From contig NZ_CP159578.1 in the NCBI RefSeq assembly GCF_040536835.1, forward strand, positions 930,001-994,000: 64,000 nucleotides of DNA, written 5' to 3'. The notes under the pieces are model-generated. The model searched no databases. It saw only the letters and a list, made by a program, of their open reading frames with translations, and was not told the origin of the DNA. This DNA is from Salinicola endophyticus. Its GTDB lineage: Bacteria > Pseudomonadota > Gammaproteobacteria > Pseudomonadales > Halomonadaceae. Shown here one piece after another: positions 25,752-34,884 of the stretch; position 1 is the first letter of the stretch; every line of letters starts with the position of its first letter. The position numbers and the translations under genes are program-made.

Positions 25752-27350
25752 TCAGCCCCGCGGTGCGCTGCGGTTAGCCCCTTCCTTGCCCGGCCTTGGG
25801 GCCACGCCGGGGCCGGTGGGGGAGCCGACCTGGTGCCACTGGCGCCCGTCGCGCTCGATCAGCTCGTGTGCGCTCTGCGGGCCATCCTCGCCGGCGGCGT
25901 AGTCGCTCAGCTCGGGATTCTCGGCCCAGGCGTCGAGGAACGGCTGCACCGCGCGCCAGCCGTTCTCGATGGTGTCGGCGCGCTGGAACAGCATCTGATC
26001 GCCGGTGAGGCAGTCGTAGATCAACGTCTCGTAGCCGGTGACCGCGGGCAGATCGAAGAAGTCCTTGTAGGCGAAGCCCATCTTGACCGTGTCCATCTCG
26101 AGCTCCGGCCCGGGGCGCTTGGCCTGGAAATCGAACCACATGCCCTCGTTGGGCTGGATCTGGATGATCAGCCAGTTGGCCGTCATGCGCTCGACATCGG
26201 TATCGCGGAACTGAGCATAGGGCGCCGGCTTGAAGCAGATCGCGATCTCGGTGTCGCGGGCGCTCATGCGCTTGCCGGTACGCAGGTAGAAGGGCACACC
26301 GATCCAGCGCCAGTTATCGACCATCACCTTCATCGCCACGTAGGTCTCGGTCTGGCTGTCCGGATCGACGTCCTCCTCATCGAGATAGCCGGGTACCTCG
26401 GTGTCGCCCAGCCTGCCGGCCGCGTAGCGTCCGCGTGCGGAGTTGGCGGCGGCCTCCTCCGAGGTCCAGGGGCGGATCGCTTCGAGCACCTTCGATTTCT
26501 CGTTGCGCAGGGCGTCGGCCCCGAACGCCGCCGGCGGCTCGATGGCGACCATCGCCAGCAGTTGGAACAGATGATTGGGCACCATGTCGCGCATGGCGCC
26601 GGTGCGGTCGTAGAAGGCGGCGCGCTTCTCGACGCCGACGGTCTCGGCAGCGGTGATCTGGATATGGTCGATGTAATGGTTGTTCCAGAACGGCTCGAAC
26701 AGCACGTTGGCGAAGCGCGCGACCAGAATGTTCTGCACCGTCTCCTTGCCCAGGAAGTGATCGATCCGATAGATCTGGCGCTCCTGCATCACCTCCAGTA
26801 ACTGGGCGTTGAGCGTGCGTGCCGACTCGAGATCGTGGCCGAAGGGCTTCTCCACCACCAGCCGCCGATACTGGCTGTCGCGTTCGTTGAGCAGCCCCGC
26901 TTCGCCCAGGCGGGTGGCGATATCGCCGAAAAAGCGCGAGCCCGTGGCGCAGTAGAAGACCGCATTGGCGCTGGTGCCTTCCTCGATCAGCGTGGCGATG
27001 TCGGCGTAGATGTCGCTCTGGGTGAAGTCGCCCTGACGGTAGTGCAGGCGGCGGGCGAACGTGGCCCAGGTCTCCGGGTCGAGATCGGCAGCGCGCCCCT
27101 CGGCGTGGCTGGCGGCGTCCTTGTCGGCGAGAAACGTATGGAGATGCTCGCGGAAGCTGTCATCGTCGTGCCCGGCGAGATCCACCCCCACGATACGCAT
27201 GGCGTCGTCGAGCAGACCGTCGCGATCGAGATGGTAGAGCGATGGGATCAGCAGGCGTTTCACCAGGTCACCGCTGGCGCCGAAGATGAACAGCGTGGTG
27301 TCGTCGGCGACAGGTATGTCGCCGGATTGGCGCTTTGCGGATGCTGCCAT
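25752..27350 (-). CDS. zwf: Glucose-6-phosphate 1-dehydrogenase
   Basis: This 532-residue enzyme opens the pentose phosphate and Entner-Doudoroff routes. The NADP motif FIFGASGDLVKRLLIPSLY is near residue 25, and the active site RIDHFLGKETVQNI contains the catalytic His and Lys. The protein is about 40 residues longer than usual, mainly from a polar C-terminal tail. The ATG at 27350 follows GGAGACGACTTCC; an in-frame ATG at 27365 has no ribosome site. No 6-phosphogluconolactonase or edd/eda genes follow, which is unusual, since zwf often lies in an operon with pgl. Confidence 0.92.
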   Translation of the reverse strand: MAASAKRQSGDIPVADDTTLFIFGASGDLVKRLLIPSLYHLDRDGLLDDAMRIVGVDLAGHDDDSFREHLHTFLADKDAASHAEGRAADLDPETWATFARRLHYRQGDFTQSDIYADIATLIEEGTSANAVFYCATGSRFFGDIATRLGEAGLLNERDSQYRRLVVEKPFGHDLESARTLNAQLLEVMQERQIYRIDHFLGKETVQNILVARFANVLFEPFWNNHYIDHIQITAAETVGVEKRAAFYDRTGAMRDMVPNHLFQLLAMVAIEPPAAFGADALRNEKSKVLEAIRPWTSEEAAANSARGRYAAGRLGDTEVPGYLDEEDVDPDSQTETYVAMKVMVDNWRWIGVPFYLRTGKRMSARDTEIAICFKPAPYAQFRDTDVERMTANWLIIQIQPNEGMWFDFQAKRPGPELEMDTVKMGFAYKDFFDLPAVTGYETLIYDCLTGDQMLFQRADTIENGWRAVQPFLDAWAENPELSDYAAGEDGPQSAHELIERDGRQWHQVGSPTGPGVAPRPGKEGANRSAPRG

Positions 27351-27505
27351 GGAAGTCGTCTCCATTCGGTGCCGGACGCGCCGGCGTTACAATTCACCTA
27401 CGCTGCTGTCAGCGTCTTGCGCCGGTGTGCTGCCGGCGCCGCTGCCAGGCAAGCATCACGATCCGCCGCCCGACGATAAAACCAAACTGGCCCGAGGAGA
27501 GAGAG

Positions 27506-27832
27506 ATGCCGGACGCGCAGACTCCCTATCAGCATAAGAGCAACCCGCAAACTCTGCCGCCACTGACGCTGCATATCGGTCACGAAGAGCTGGTGATCCG
27601 CAAGCGCTACGAAGTCGTCAGTATTATCAACGACATTCTGATCGGCATCTGGTTCGTGATCGGCAGTTTTTTCTTCTTCTACGAAGCGTTGACCTACTAC
27701 GGCACCTGGCTGTTTCTGATCGGCAGCCTCGAGATGCTGATCAGACCGGTGATCCGGCTGCTGCGGCATGTTCATATCCGACGTCTGCGCGAAACGCCGC
27801 AGTTGCCGCCGGAAGCCGCGCACGATTTCTGA
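27506..27832 (+). CDS. YrhK-domain membrane protein
   Basis: This 108-residue protein has a polar N-terminus of about 35 residues and two hydrophobic segments (IINDILIGIWFVIGSFFFFY and the TYYGTWLFLIGSLEML region), then a basic C-terminus. That layout matches YrhK-like proteins, small membrane proteins of unknown function. The ATG at 27506 follows GAGGAGAGAGAG. It is divergent from zwf, so the two share a 155-base control region; whether they are linked functionally is unknown. Confidence 0.75.
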   Translation: MPDAQTPYQHKSNPQTLPPLTLHIGHEELVIRKRYEVVSIINDILIGIWFVIGSFFFFYEALTYYGTWLFLIGSLEMLIRPVIRLLRHVHIRRLRETPQLPPEAAHDF

Positions 27833-27931
27833 CGGTGGCAGCTATCTGCGCCAATCGCGAATTGCCGGTTGGCTTCTGACTGCTAGCCTGAAGCGTCACA
27901 GGATGTCATCGACGCAAGCGGGGAGTTCAGG

Positions 27932-29371
27932 ATGAGCAGCGCGAATCACGATAGCGATTTGGGCAGCGATTTGGGAAATATGGACGCCGGCACCCTCAAG
28001 CGGCTGTTCGAGAGCGGCAAGGCCTCGCCGCTGGAGGCGACCCGGGCGGCGCTGGCGCGCATCGAGCGCTTCAACGACGCCGTCAACGCCTATGTACATG
28101 TCGATCACGAAGGTGCCGAGGCCGCAGCCAAGGCATCGGCGCGGCGCTGGGGGCAGGGCAGGCCGCTGAGCGCGATCGACGGGATTCCGGTGTCGATGAA
28201 GGATCTGGCCGAGGTCGCCGGCATGCCGGCCCGGGAGGGCTCGCTGACCACTTCCACTGCGCTCTGCGAGCACGACTGCCCGCCGGCGCGCATGCTGCGT
28301 GAGGCCGGGGCAGTGATCCTGGGCAAGACCAATACGCCGGAGTTCGGCTGGAAGGCGGTGACCGACAACCGGGTCTTCGGCGCTACCTGCAATCCCTGGG
28401 ATACCCGGCTGACCCCGGGGGGCTCCTCGGGCGGTGCCGCGGCCGCCGCCGCGCTCAATCTGGGTGTGCTGCACCAGGGCGGCGATTCCGGGGGCTCGAT
28501 CCGCATTCCGGCCGCCTTCACTGGGGTGTTCGGCTTCAAGCCCACCTACGGCTGGACCCCGCAGTGGCCGCCGGCGACCGAGCCGTCGCTGTCGCATATC
28601 GGGCCACTGACACGCAGCGTCGAGGATGCGGTAAGCATGCTCAACGTGATCGGCCGCTACGACTATCGCGACCCCTATGCCACCCGCGGTCAGCCCGATG
28701 ACTGGGGCGCCGAGCTGAGTGGCGATCTGCGCGGTCTGCGTATCGCCTACTCGCCGACGCTGGGCTATGCCGAGGTCGACCCGCAGATCGCCGCCCGGGT
28801 GCGCGAAGCGGCGCACAATCTCGAAGCGCTGGGGGCCGAGGTCGAGGAACTCAATCCGGGGTTCGAATCACCGATCGAGATCTTTCAGAAGCTCTGGTTC
28901 ACCGCCTCGCTGGACTTCTGGAGCCACTGCGACGCGCGCCAGCGCGAACGACTCGACCCGGGGCTGGCGGCCAACGCCCAGCGGGCCGAGCGCTTCAGCG
29001 CACTCGATCTGTTCCAGGCGCTGCGCGAGCGCGCCAGCCTCACCCAGTGCCTGGAGCGCTTCAACCAGCGCTACCACCTGCTGATGACGCCCACGGTGCC
29101 GATCGCGCCGTTCGCGGTGAATCACGAAGTCCCACCCGGCAGCGACATGCGCGACTGGGAGGAGTGGGCACCGTTCTCCTATCCCTTCAACCTGAGCCAG
29201 CAACCGGCGGCCTCGGTACCGTGCGGGTTTACCGAAGCGGGGCTGCCGGTGGGCTTCCAGCTCGCCGGCGGCAAGCATGACGACGCCCGTGTGCTGCGTG
29301 CCTGCCACGCCTATCTGCAGGCGCATCCGCCGCGCTTTCCCCGGGTGCCGGACCCGGCGATCCAGGCGTGA
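27932..29371 (+). CDS. Amidase (amidase signature family)
   Basis: This 479-residue enzyme hydrolyses carboxamides. The Ser-Ser-Lys triad is visible: Lys in PVSMKDLAE, Ser in GGSSGGAAAA, and nucleophile Ser in HQGGDSGGSIRIP. The Gly/Ser-rich signature region is complete and the length is normal. The ATG at 27932 follows GGGGAGTTCAGG. It starts 99 bases after the YrhK gene. No GatB or GatC gene is close, so a tRNA amidotransferase role is unlikely; substrate unknown. Confidence 0.9.
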   Translation: MSSANHDSDLGSDLGNMDAGTLKRLFESGKASPLEATRAALARIERFNDAVNAYVHVDHEGAEAAAKASARRWGQGRPLSAIDGIPVSMKDLAEVAGMPAREGSLTTSTALCEHDCPPARMLREAGAVILGKTNTPEFGWKAVTDNRVFGATCNPWDTRLTPGGSSGGAAAAAALNLGVLHQGGDSGGSIRIPAAFTGVFGFKPTYGWTPQWPPATEPSLSHIGPLTRSVEDAVSMLNVIGRYDYRDPYATRGQPDDWGAELSGDLRGLRIAYSPTLGYAEVDPQIAARVREAAHNLEALGAEVEELNPGFESPIEIFQKLWFTASLDFWSHCDARQRERLDPGLAANAQRAERFSALDLFQALRERASLTQCLERFNQRYHLLMTPTVPIAPFAVNHEVPPGSDMRDWEEWAPFSYPFNLSQQPAASVPCGFTEAGLPVGFQLAGGKHDDARVLRACHAYLQAHPPRFPRVPDPAIQA

Positions 29372-29406
29372 GGCGTTGACGTCTCGTGGCGGTACTCCCG
29401 AACCCG

Positions 29407-29457
29407 ACGGCTAGCCGTTGTGCGACCAGCGACTACGCTTAGACCGGCAGGCCGGTC
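29407..29457. promoter_or_regulatory. Two palindromes upstream of poxB
   Basis: A 12-base perfect palindrome ACGGCTAGCCGT (29407-29418) and a 16-base perfect palindrome GACCGGCAGGCCGGTC with a two-base centre (29442-29457) lie in the 266-base spacer after the amidase. Either could be the amidase terminator (no T-tract) or an operator for poxB. A further hairpin ACCCGG/CCGGGT lies at 29568-29583. Confidence 0.4.
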
Positions 29458-29637
29458 CCAGAGAGGGGCCGAGTCGCGCGGGATCCACCATGAGCGCCCC
29501 GCGCCGTTTCGTCCTCGATGCTGTTGAATCCGCGAGGCCGTGGCATCCGAGATAAAGATACGTCATCACCCGGTGCGCCGGGTCTTACCCCGCGTCATGG
29601 CGAAAAGCCCCGCCGACGTCGTTGAAGGAGCCATTGC

Positions 29638-31347
29638 ATGAGTCAGAACGTCGCTGAAATCATCGTCGAAACCCTGGCCGAGGCCGGTGCCAAGCGCTGC
29701 TACGGCGTGGTCGGGGATACCATCAACCACTTCACCGATGCCATCCGCCGCAGCGAGCTGGAGTGGGTGCATGTGCGCCACGAGGAGGTCGGTGGGTTCG
29801 CCGCCGGCGGCGAGGCCTACATGACCCGTGAACTGACCCTGTGTGCCGGCACCTGCGGCCCCGGCTCGCTGCACTTCGTCAACGGTCTGTTCGAGGCGCA
29901 TCGCAGCGGCTCCCCGGTGGTGATGATCGCCTCCCAGGTGGCCACCGGCGACAGTGGTGTCGGCTTTCCCCAGGATGTCGATCCCGCGCCGATCTACGCC
30001 CAGTACAGCGTCTTCTGCGAAACCGTGGTCAACCCGGATCAGGCGCGCCGGATGGCGGCGCTGGCGGCGCAGACGGCGCTGGCCAAGAACGGCGTGGCGG
30101 TGCTGGTGGTACACGGCGACCTGTTCACCCAGACGCCGAGCCAGGATCTACCCTACCGTGCCCATCGCTTCGATCCGGTGGTCCGCCCCAACGCCGAGGA
30201 GCTGGTACCGGCGGTGAAGCGGATCAACGCCGGCGGCAAGATCTCGATCTACGCCGGTTTCGGCTGCGAACACGCGCGTTCCGAGGTGCTGGCGCTGGCG
30301 GCCAAGCTCAACGCGCCGGTGGCATGGACATCGCGGGCCAAGGATTTCATCGAGCCGGACAACCCCTTCGAGGTCGGCATGACCGGGGTCTTCGGCCTGG
30401 CCGGTGGCTATCACGCGGTGGCCGACTGCGACACCCTGATCCTGCTCGGCTGCAGCTTCGCCTGGACCCAGTTCTATCCGGAGAAGGCGACCATCATCCA
30501 GGTCGATATCGACCCGCAGCAGATCGGCAAGCGCCACCCGGTCGATATCGGCCTGGTCGGCAGCGTACGCGATACCTGCGCGGCGCTGGCACAGATCGTC
30601 GATGCCCAGAGCGACACCCGCTGGCTGGAAAAATGCCGCGAGCAGTACCACAAGGCGCTGGCCCACGACGAGCCCGAGAGTCAGGACGATGCGCTGATCC
30701 ACCCCCAGGAACTGACCGTGGCGCTGGATGCCGCCGCTGACGACGACGCCTTCTTCACCGCCGACGGCGGCAGCCCGATGGTGTGGATGCTGCGCCATAT
30801 CCGCGCCCGCGGCGAGCGTCGCACGCTCTCCAGCCTGGTCCACGGCACCATGGCCAACGCCTACCCCCAGGCGATCGGTATCCAGAAGGCATTCCCCGAG
30901 CGCCAGGTGATCGCGATGTGCGGCGACGGCGGCATGACCATGCTGCTGGGCGATCTGCTCACGCTCAAGCAGGAGCGGGTGCCGGTCAAGGTGCTGGTGT
31001 TCAACAACGGCTCGCTCGGCTTCGTCGAGATCGAGCAGAAGGTCGAAGGGCTGCTCGACAGCTATACCGAGCTCGATAACCCCGACTTCGGCAAGATGGC
31101 GCAGGCGATGGGGCTGTGGGGTGAGCGGGTCGAACAGCGCCACGAACTCGACGGGGCGATCGCCGCGTGGCTGGCCCACGATGGGCCGGCGCTGCTCGAC
31201 GTCAAGGTCAACCGCATGGAGCTGGTGATGCCGCCCAAGATCGAACCGGGTCAGGTCGCCTCCACCGCGCTCTACTCGGGCAAGGCGGTACTCAACGGGC
31301 GCCTGAGCGACGTGGTCGATCTGGTCAAGAACAACTTCTGGAAGTGA
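29638..31347 (+). CDS. poxB: Pyruvate dehydrogenase (quinone)
   Basis: This 569-residue ThDP/FAD enzyme would decarboxylate pyruvate to acetate and CO2 and pass electrons to ubiquinone at the membrane. The cofactor Glu is in VRHEEVGGFAAGGEA, the ThDP motif is GDGGMTMLLGDLLTL...NN, and a central FAD domain lies between. The C-terminal tail ELVMPPKIEPGQVASTALYS closely matches the membrane-binding end of PoxB, which separates it from acetolactate synthase. The length matches the E. coli protein (572). The ATG at 29638 follows GAAGGAGCCATTGC. Confidence 0.9.
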   Translation: MSQNVAEIIVETLAEAGAKRCYGVVGDTINHFTDAIRRSELEWVHVRHEEVGGFAAGGEAYMTRELTLCAGTCGPGSLHFVNGLFEAHRSGSPVVMIASQVATGDSGVGFPQDVDPAPIYAQYSVFCETVVNPDQARRMAALAAQTALAKNGVAVLVVHGDLFTQTPSQDLPYRAHRFDPVVRPNAEELVPAVKRINAGGKISIYAGFGCEHARSEVLALAAKLNAPVAWTSRAKDFIEPDNPFEVGMTGVFGLAGGYHAVADCDTLILLGCSFAWTQFYPEKATIIQVDIDPQQIGKRHPVDIGLVGSVRDTCAALAQIVDAQSDTRWLEKCREQYHKALAHDEPESQDDALIHPQELTVALDAAADDDAFFTADGGSPMVWMLRHIRARGERRTLSSLVHGTMANAYPQAIGIQKAFPERQVIAMCGDGGMTMLLGDLLTLKQERVPVKVLVFNNGSLGFVEIEQKVEGLLDSYTELDNPDFGKMAQAMGLWGERVEQRHELDGAIAAWLAHDGPALLDVKVNRMELVMPPKIEPGQVASTALYSGKAVLNGRLSDVVDLVKNNFWK

Positions 31348-31429
31348 GCGAGAAGGCGTGGACGAGCGCGCGGCTGCGGCAGGTGCCGCGGCCGTGCCCC
31401 GAGAGCCGAGTCTAAGACGGGAGGCAGCG

Positions 31430-32371
31430 ATGAGCGACGATATCAGACCGAGCCAGCGCGCACGCGGCGGGCTGCGTGACATGCGCGCGCTGGTGGCGTC
31501 GCGCCAGGCCGCGAGGGTCTCGACGGCTACGACGGCGGCGCGTGAGGATCTCTCCGACCGCCAGGGATTCGCGCAAGATTTTCTGGATGACTTCACAGTG
31601 GCGCTGCCCACGCCGGTGGGCGAGCGCGCCGAGGACGTCACCCCGGTGCCCGGGCGCGATGACGGGCGTCTCGACTACACCCACTTCTCGCTGGTGATGT
31701 CACGCTCGCGGCGGCTGGCGATCTTCACCGCGCTCAATCTCGATGGCCGCCGGCTGGTCTCCGTGCCGCGCGAGAACGACGACTGGCGCTTTGATCCGCG
31801 CATCGACCCGGCGCTACAGGCGGGCGAAGAACTTTACGCCCGCAACCCGCTAGATCGCGGCCATCTGGTGCGGCGCACCTCGGCCAACTGGGGTGAGCTA
31901 GCCGAGCAGGCCAATGCCGACACCTTCCACTTCACCAACTGCACGCCGCAGATGGCGGCGTTCAACCAGCGCACCTGGCTGGGGCTGGAGGACTATCTAC
32001 TCGAGCACGCCCGCGCCGATCGACAGCGCCTGTGCATCTTCACCGGGCCGGTCTTCCGCGCCAGCGACCGCGACTACCGCGGCGTACGTATCCCCGAAGC
32101 CTACTGGAAGGTGATCGCCTTCCGCGGCGAGGATGGCCGCCCCTCGGCCACCGCCTACATGATCGATCAGACCGACGAACTCGACGAGCTGGGGCCCGGC
32201 TTCTTTTTCGGCCAGTACCGCACCTATCAGCGCAGCATCGCCCGGATCGAGGCGCTGACCCAGCTCGATTTCGGTGAACTCTCCGACTTCGACGGCTTCT
32301 CCGTGGAGGAGCGCGCCACCGGCACCCGGATCGAAGCGGAGATCCGCGGGCCCGAAGATATCCGCGTGTGA
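31430..32371 (+). CDS. DNA/RNA non-specific endonuclease (NUC/EndA family)
   Basis: This 313-residue nuclease of the beta-beta-alpha metal type has the DRGH motif (D142-R-G-H145, His as general base) and the metal Asn N170 with the helix TPQMAAFNQRTW. No signal peptide is seen: the N-terminus is charged (RARGGLRDMRALVASRQAAR), unlike the exported members. Either the protein acts in the cytoplasm or it is exported by a route not visible here. The ATG at 31430 follows GGGAGGCAGCG; it is 82 bases after poxB in the same direction. Confidence 0.85.
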   Translation: MSDDIRPSQRARGGLRDMRALVASRQAARVSTATTAAREDLSDRQGFAQDFLDDFTVALPTPVGERAEDVTPVPGRDDGRLDYTHFSLVMSRSRRLAIFTALNLDGRRLVSVPRENDDWRFDPRIDPALQAGEELYARNPLDRGHLVRRTSANWGELAEQANADTFHFTNCTPQMAAFNQRTWLGLEDYLLEHARADRQRLCIFTGPVFRASDRDYRGVRIPEAYWKVIAFRGEDGRPSATAYMIDQTDELDELGPGFFFGQYRTYQRSIARIEALTQLDFGELSDFDGFSVEERATGTRIEAEIRGPEDIRV

Positions 32372-32483
32372 CGCCAAGAGCGGCACGGCGTCGCTGATAG
32401 CGCTTGCCCCCGCGTGTGCTTGCCTTACCATGCCCCGAGCGCGCCGACAGGGCGCGCGATCATCACGTGGGAGGCAGAGGTCG

Positions 32484-33827
32484 ATGCGGCAATCGAGGGT
32501 GGGGCAGGCGATTCCGAGTCAGGGGAGTGTGAGTCAGAGCGTGTCGAGTCAGGCAATGACGGGGCCGGGTGCGACGGAGGAGGCCGCGAACGAGCAGCCG
32601 ATCACGGCCACCGACTGGCAGCATCATGCTGCCACACTGACGCTTCCCGCCGACCCGGCGCAGACCCGGCTGATCGAGATATCGCTGGCACTGGCGCCGC
32701 GTTCGCGCTGGCGCCGTGGCCTGCCGAGCGTGACGCTCACGGCCGCGGGGCAGGCGCCGCTCACCTACTCGCTGGAAGCGCGCCGCCGCGATCAGCGCAT
32801 CGCCTGGCGGCTGCCGCCGTGTACCAACGAGGTGACGCTGAACCTGGCTCTCTCCGGCGCCCGGCTGACCGTAGCGCCGCAGGCAAGCTGCCATGCGCAG
32901 CCGGCGATCGAGGGGCCGATCCTGATCGTCGCCCCGCACCCGGATGACGCCGAGATCGCCGCTGGCGGTATCTATACCGATCATGCCGAGTCGGTGCATC
33001 TGGTCACGCTCTCCTGCGGCGAGCAGCTCAAAGGGCTCAAGCGTCAGTATCTGAGCGGGCTCGACGACGATCTCGACAGTGCAGTCCGGCGCAAGGCCGA
33101 GTGGCGGCGCTGGAACGTGTTCGCCACGCCGCTGCTGTCGGGCATCCCGCCCGAGCGCTCGACCCTGGTCGGGGTGCCCGATGGGGCCGGGTGGGCGCTG
33201 GTGCATGATGGCATCGCTCAGCGTCCAGCCATTGCGCTGAGTGAGGCGCGCCGCTTCAATCATCTCGCGCTGCCGCCGATCCGCGGCGAGCGGCTCGAGC
33301 GCGACGACGTGGTCGCGGCGCTGCGCCAACTGATCGATACCCTGCAGCCGGTCACACTGCTGGTGACCGATCCCGAGTTCGATCCGCATCCCGATCACCG
33401 TGCCGCTTCGCTGGCCCTTGCCTTGGCGCTCGACGGCAGCCGCCACCGGCCGCGCACGGTACTGCTGTATGCCAATCACTACCGCGAGGCCTTTCCTCCC
33501 GGCCCGGCATTCCAGCCGGCGTGGATGCCGCCGGCCGAGATCGCCATCGAGCGCCTGTTCACGCCCGCGCCGACACCGCTGGCGTGGCCGCTGTCCACCG
33601 AAATGCAAAAGCACAAGGCGCTGCTGCTGGATGCCATGAGCGACCTCTCGCCCCGCGCCGGCTGGCCACAGCGGCGCCGGCGGGCACGGCGGGCTAGCTT
33701 CGTGCCCACTTTCGCGCGTGAGCGCGACCCCTACTTCCAGGCCGCGATCCGCTCCACCGAGCTATTCCGCGCGCTGCCCTGCGACGCCTTCGTCGCGGCC
33801 TGGTGCGGGCGCAACGACGCCTGCTGA
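32484..33827 (+). CDS. PIG-L family deacetylase with an N-terminal extra domain
   Basis: This 447-residue protein has a zinc-dependent PIG-L deacetylase domain from about residue 145: PHPDD (151-155) binds zinc, and a second His pair is in HPDHRAA near residue 370. PIG-L enzymes remove acetyl groups from N-acetylglucosamine-type sugars. The first 140 residues are not PIG-L: a Ser/Gln-rich start, then a beta-rich segment (residues 40-135) of unknown family. The ATG at 32484 follows GGGAGGCAGAGGTCG. The length of about 450 recalls PIG-L proteins associated with LPS or mycothiol-like sugars, but no sugar operon is adjacent. Confidence 0.82.
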   Translation: MRQSRVGQAIPSQGSVSQSVSSQAMTGPGATEEAANEQPITATDWQHHAATLTLPADPAQTRLIEISLALAPRSRWRRGLPSVTLTAAGQAPLTYSLEARRRDQRIAWRLPPCTNEVTLNLALSGARLTVAPQASCHAQPAIEGPILIVAPHPDDAEIAAGGIYTDHAESVHLVTLSCGEQLKGLKRQYLSGLDDDLDSAVRRKAEWRRWNVFATPLLSGIPPERSTLVGVPDGAGWALVHDGIAQRPAIALSEARRFNHLALPPIRGERLERDDVVAALRQLIDTLQPVTLLVTDPEFDPHPDHRAASLALALALDGSRHRPRTVLLYANHYREAFPPGPAFQPAWMPPAEIAIERLFTPAPTPLAWPLSTEMQKHKALLLDAMSDLSPRAGWPQRRRRARRASFVPTFARERDPYFQAAIRSTELFRALPCDAFVAAWCGRNDAC

Positions 33828-33839
33828 TCACTCATGGCC

Positions 33840-33868
33840 CCGCGCCTGGCGACCCCGTCAAGGCGCGG
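33840..33868. terminator. Convergent hairpin after the PIG-L gene
   Basis: An 8-base perfect stem CCGCGCCT/AGGCGCGG (33840-33847 and 33861-33868) with a 13-base loop lies in the 51-base space between two convergent genes. It lacks a T-tract on either strand and is better called terminator-like than a proven terminator. Confidence 0.4.
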
Positions 33869-33878
33869 CGAGTACCGT

Positions 33879-34790
33879 TCAACCTTCCTGTTGCAGCGCG
33901 TCTTCGAGCCAGTCGAGCAGGGCGCGGCTGGCGTGGCGCTGCGTGGATGTCCGGTGCACGTAGACACCGATCGCGTCGGGCTGGAAAAACCGTTCATTGA
34001 CCGGGGTGACCAGCTCGCCGGCCGCTATCATCCGCTGGGTGGTACGCGCCCAGCCGAGGGCGATGCCGTGTCCGGAGAGCGCTGCCTGCAGCAGCAGGGG
34101 ATAGCTATCGAAGCGTTTGCCGCCGAGCTCGGCCGGTGGTGCCTCGCCCACGGCCTCGAACCAGTCACGCCACCCCATCCACTCCGCCGGCTCCGCCTGG
34201 TGGTGGAGAAGCTCGAACGTCGCCAGTGCCGCCGGGGCGAGCTGGGCCCGTTGCGCGGCAGGGTGGGCCGGGCTGCACACCGGGAGGATCGTATCGCTGG
34301 CGGTGAACGCCAGCGTATGGCCGCCGCTGGGGCGGCCATGGGTCTGCAGCGCCACGTCGAACGGGTCGCGCTGTTCGCTCAGGGGGCGGGTGGAGGTGAT
34401 CAATTTCAGATCGATCTCCGGATGACGCCGATGGAAGTCGGCCAGGCGAGGCATCAGCCAGTAGAACGCCTCGCATAACTGACAGAAAAGAATCACCCGA
34501 TGACCGCGCTCGCCACCGCGAATCGCGTCGGCGTGCCGGGCGATCTGCCCCAGGCTCTCGCTGAGCGTGTGGGCCAGCTTGCGGCCAGCAGGGGTCAGGA
34601 AGACGCCGCGATTGCGGCGCTCGAACAGGGCAACGCCCAGATCCCGCTCGAGCGCGCGAATCTGCCGGCTGATCGCCGCCTGGGTTAGATGGAGCTCCTC
34701 GGCCGCGCGGGTGAAGCTCTCCAAGCGGGCGGCGGCCTCGAACGGCAGCAGCGCGGCCAGCGGCGGTAGCGATCGGCTCAAGGCATGCAT
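33879..34790 (-). CDS. LysR-family regulator (GcvA-like)
   Basis: This 303-residue protein has the LysR winged helix (LLPFEAAARLESFTRAAEEL, LTQAAISRQIRALERDLG) and a ligand-binding domain from about residue 95. It is divergent from an EamA carrier with 94 bases between the starts, which suggests it controls that gene. The start at 34790 is the first ATG after the spacer. Confidence 0.87.
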   Translation of the reverse strand: MHALSRSLPPLAALLPFEAAARLESFTRAAEELHLTQAAISRQIRALERDLGVALFERRNRGVFLTPAGRKLAHTLSESLGQIARHADAIRGGERGHRVILFCQLCEAFYWLMPRLADFHRRHPEIDLKLITSTRPLSEQRDPFDVALQTHGRPSGGHTLAFTASDTILPVCSPAHPAAQRAQLAPAALATFELLHHQAEPAEWMGWRDWFEAVGEAPPAELGGKRFDSYPLLLQAALSGHGIALGWARTTQRMIAAGELVTPVNERFFQPDAIGVYVHRTSTQRHASRALLDWLEDALQQEG

Positions 34791-34884
34791 AATCCAGACT
34801 CATGGAAGGTGACGTAAAGATCGCTGTCGGCCGGGGCTGGCGCGGGCGATCCTGCCCGCTCATCCCGCAGATGAGGCCGTTACC

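Noticed and set aside
27351..27505. HexR operator in the zwf/yrhK spacer
   Set aside because: A partly matching CGTAGGTGAATTGTAACG word exists, but it is not the palindrome expected for HexR (TTGT-N7/8-ACAA-like).
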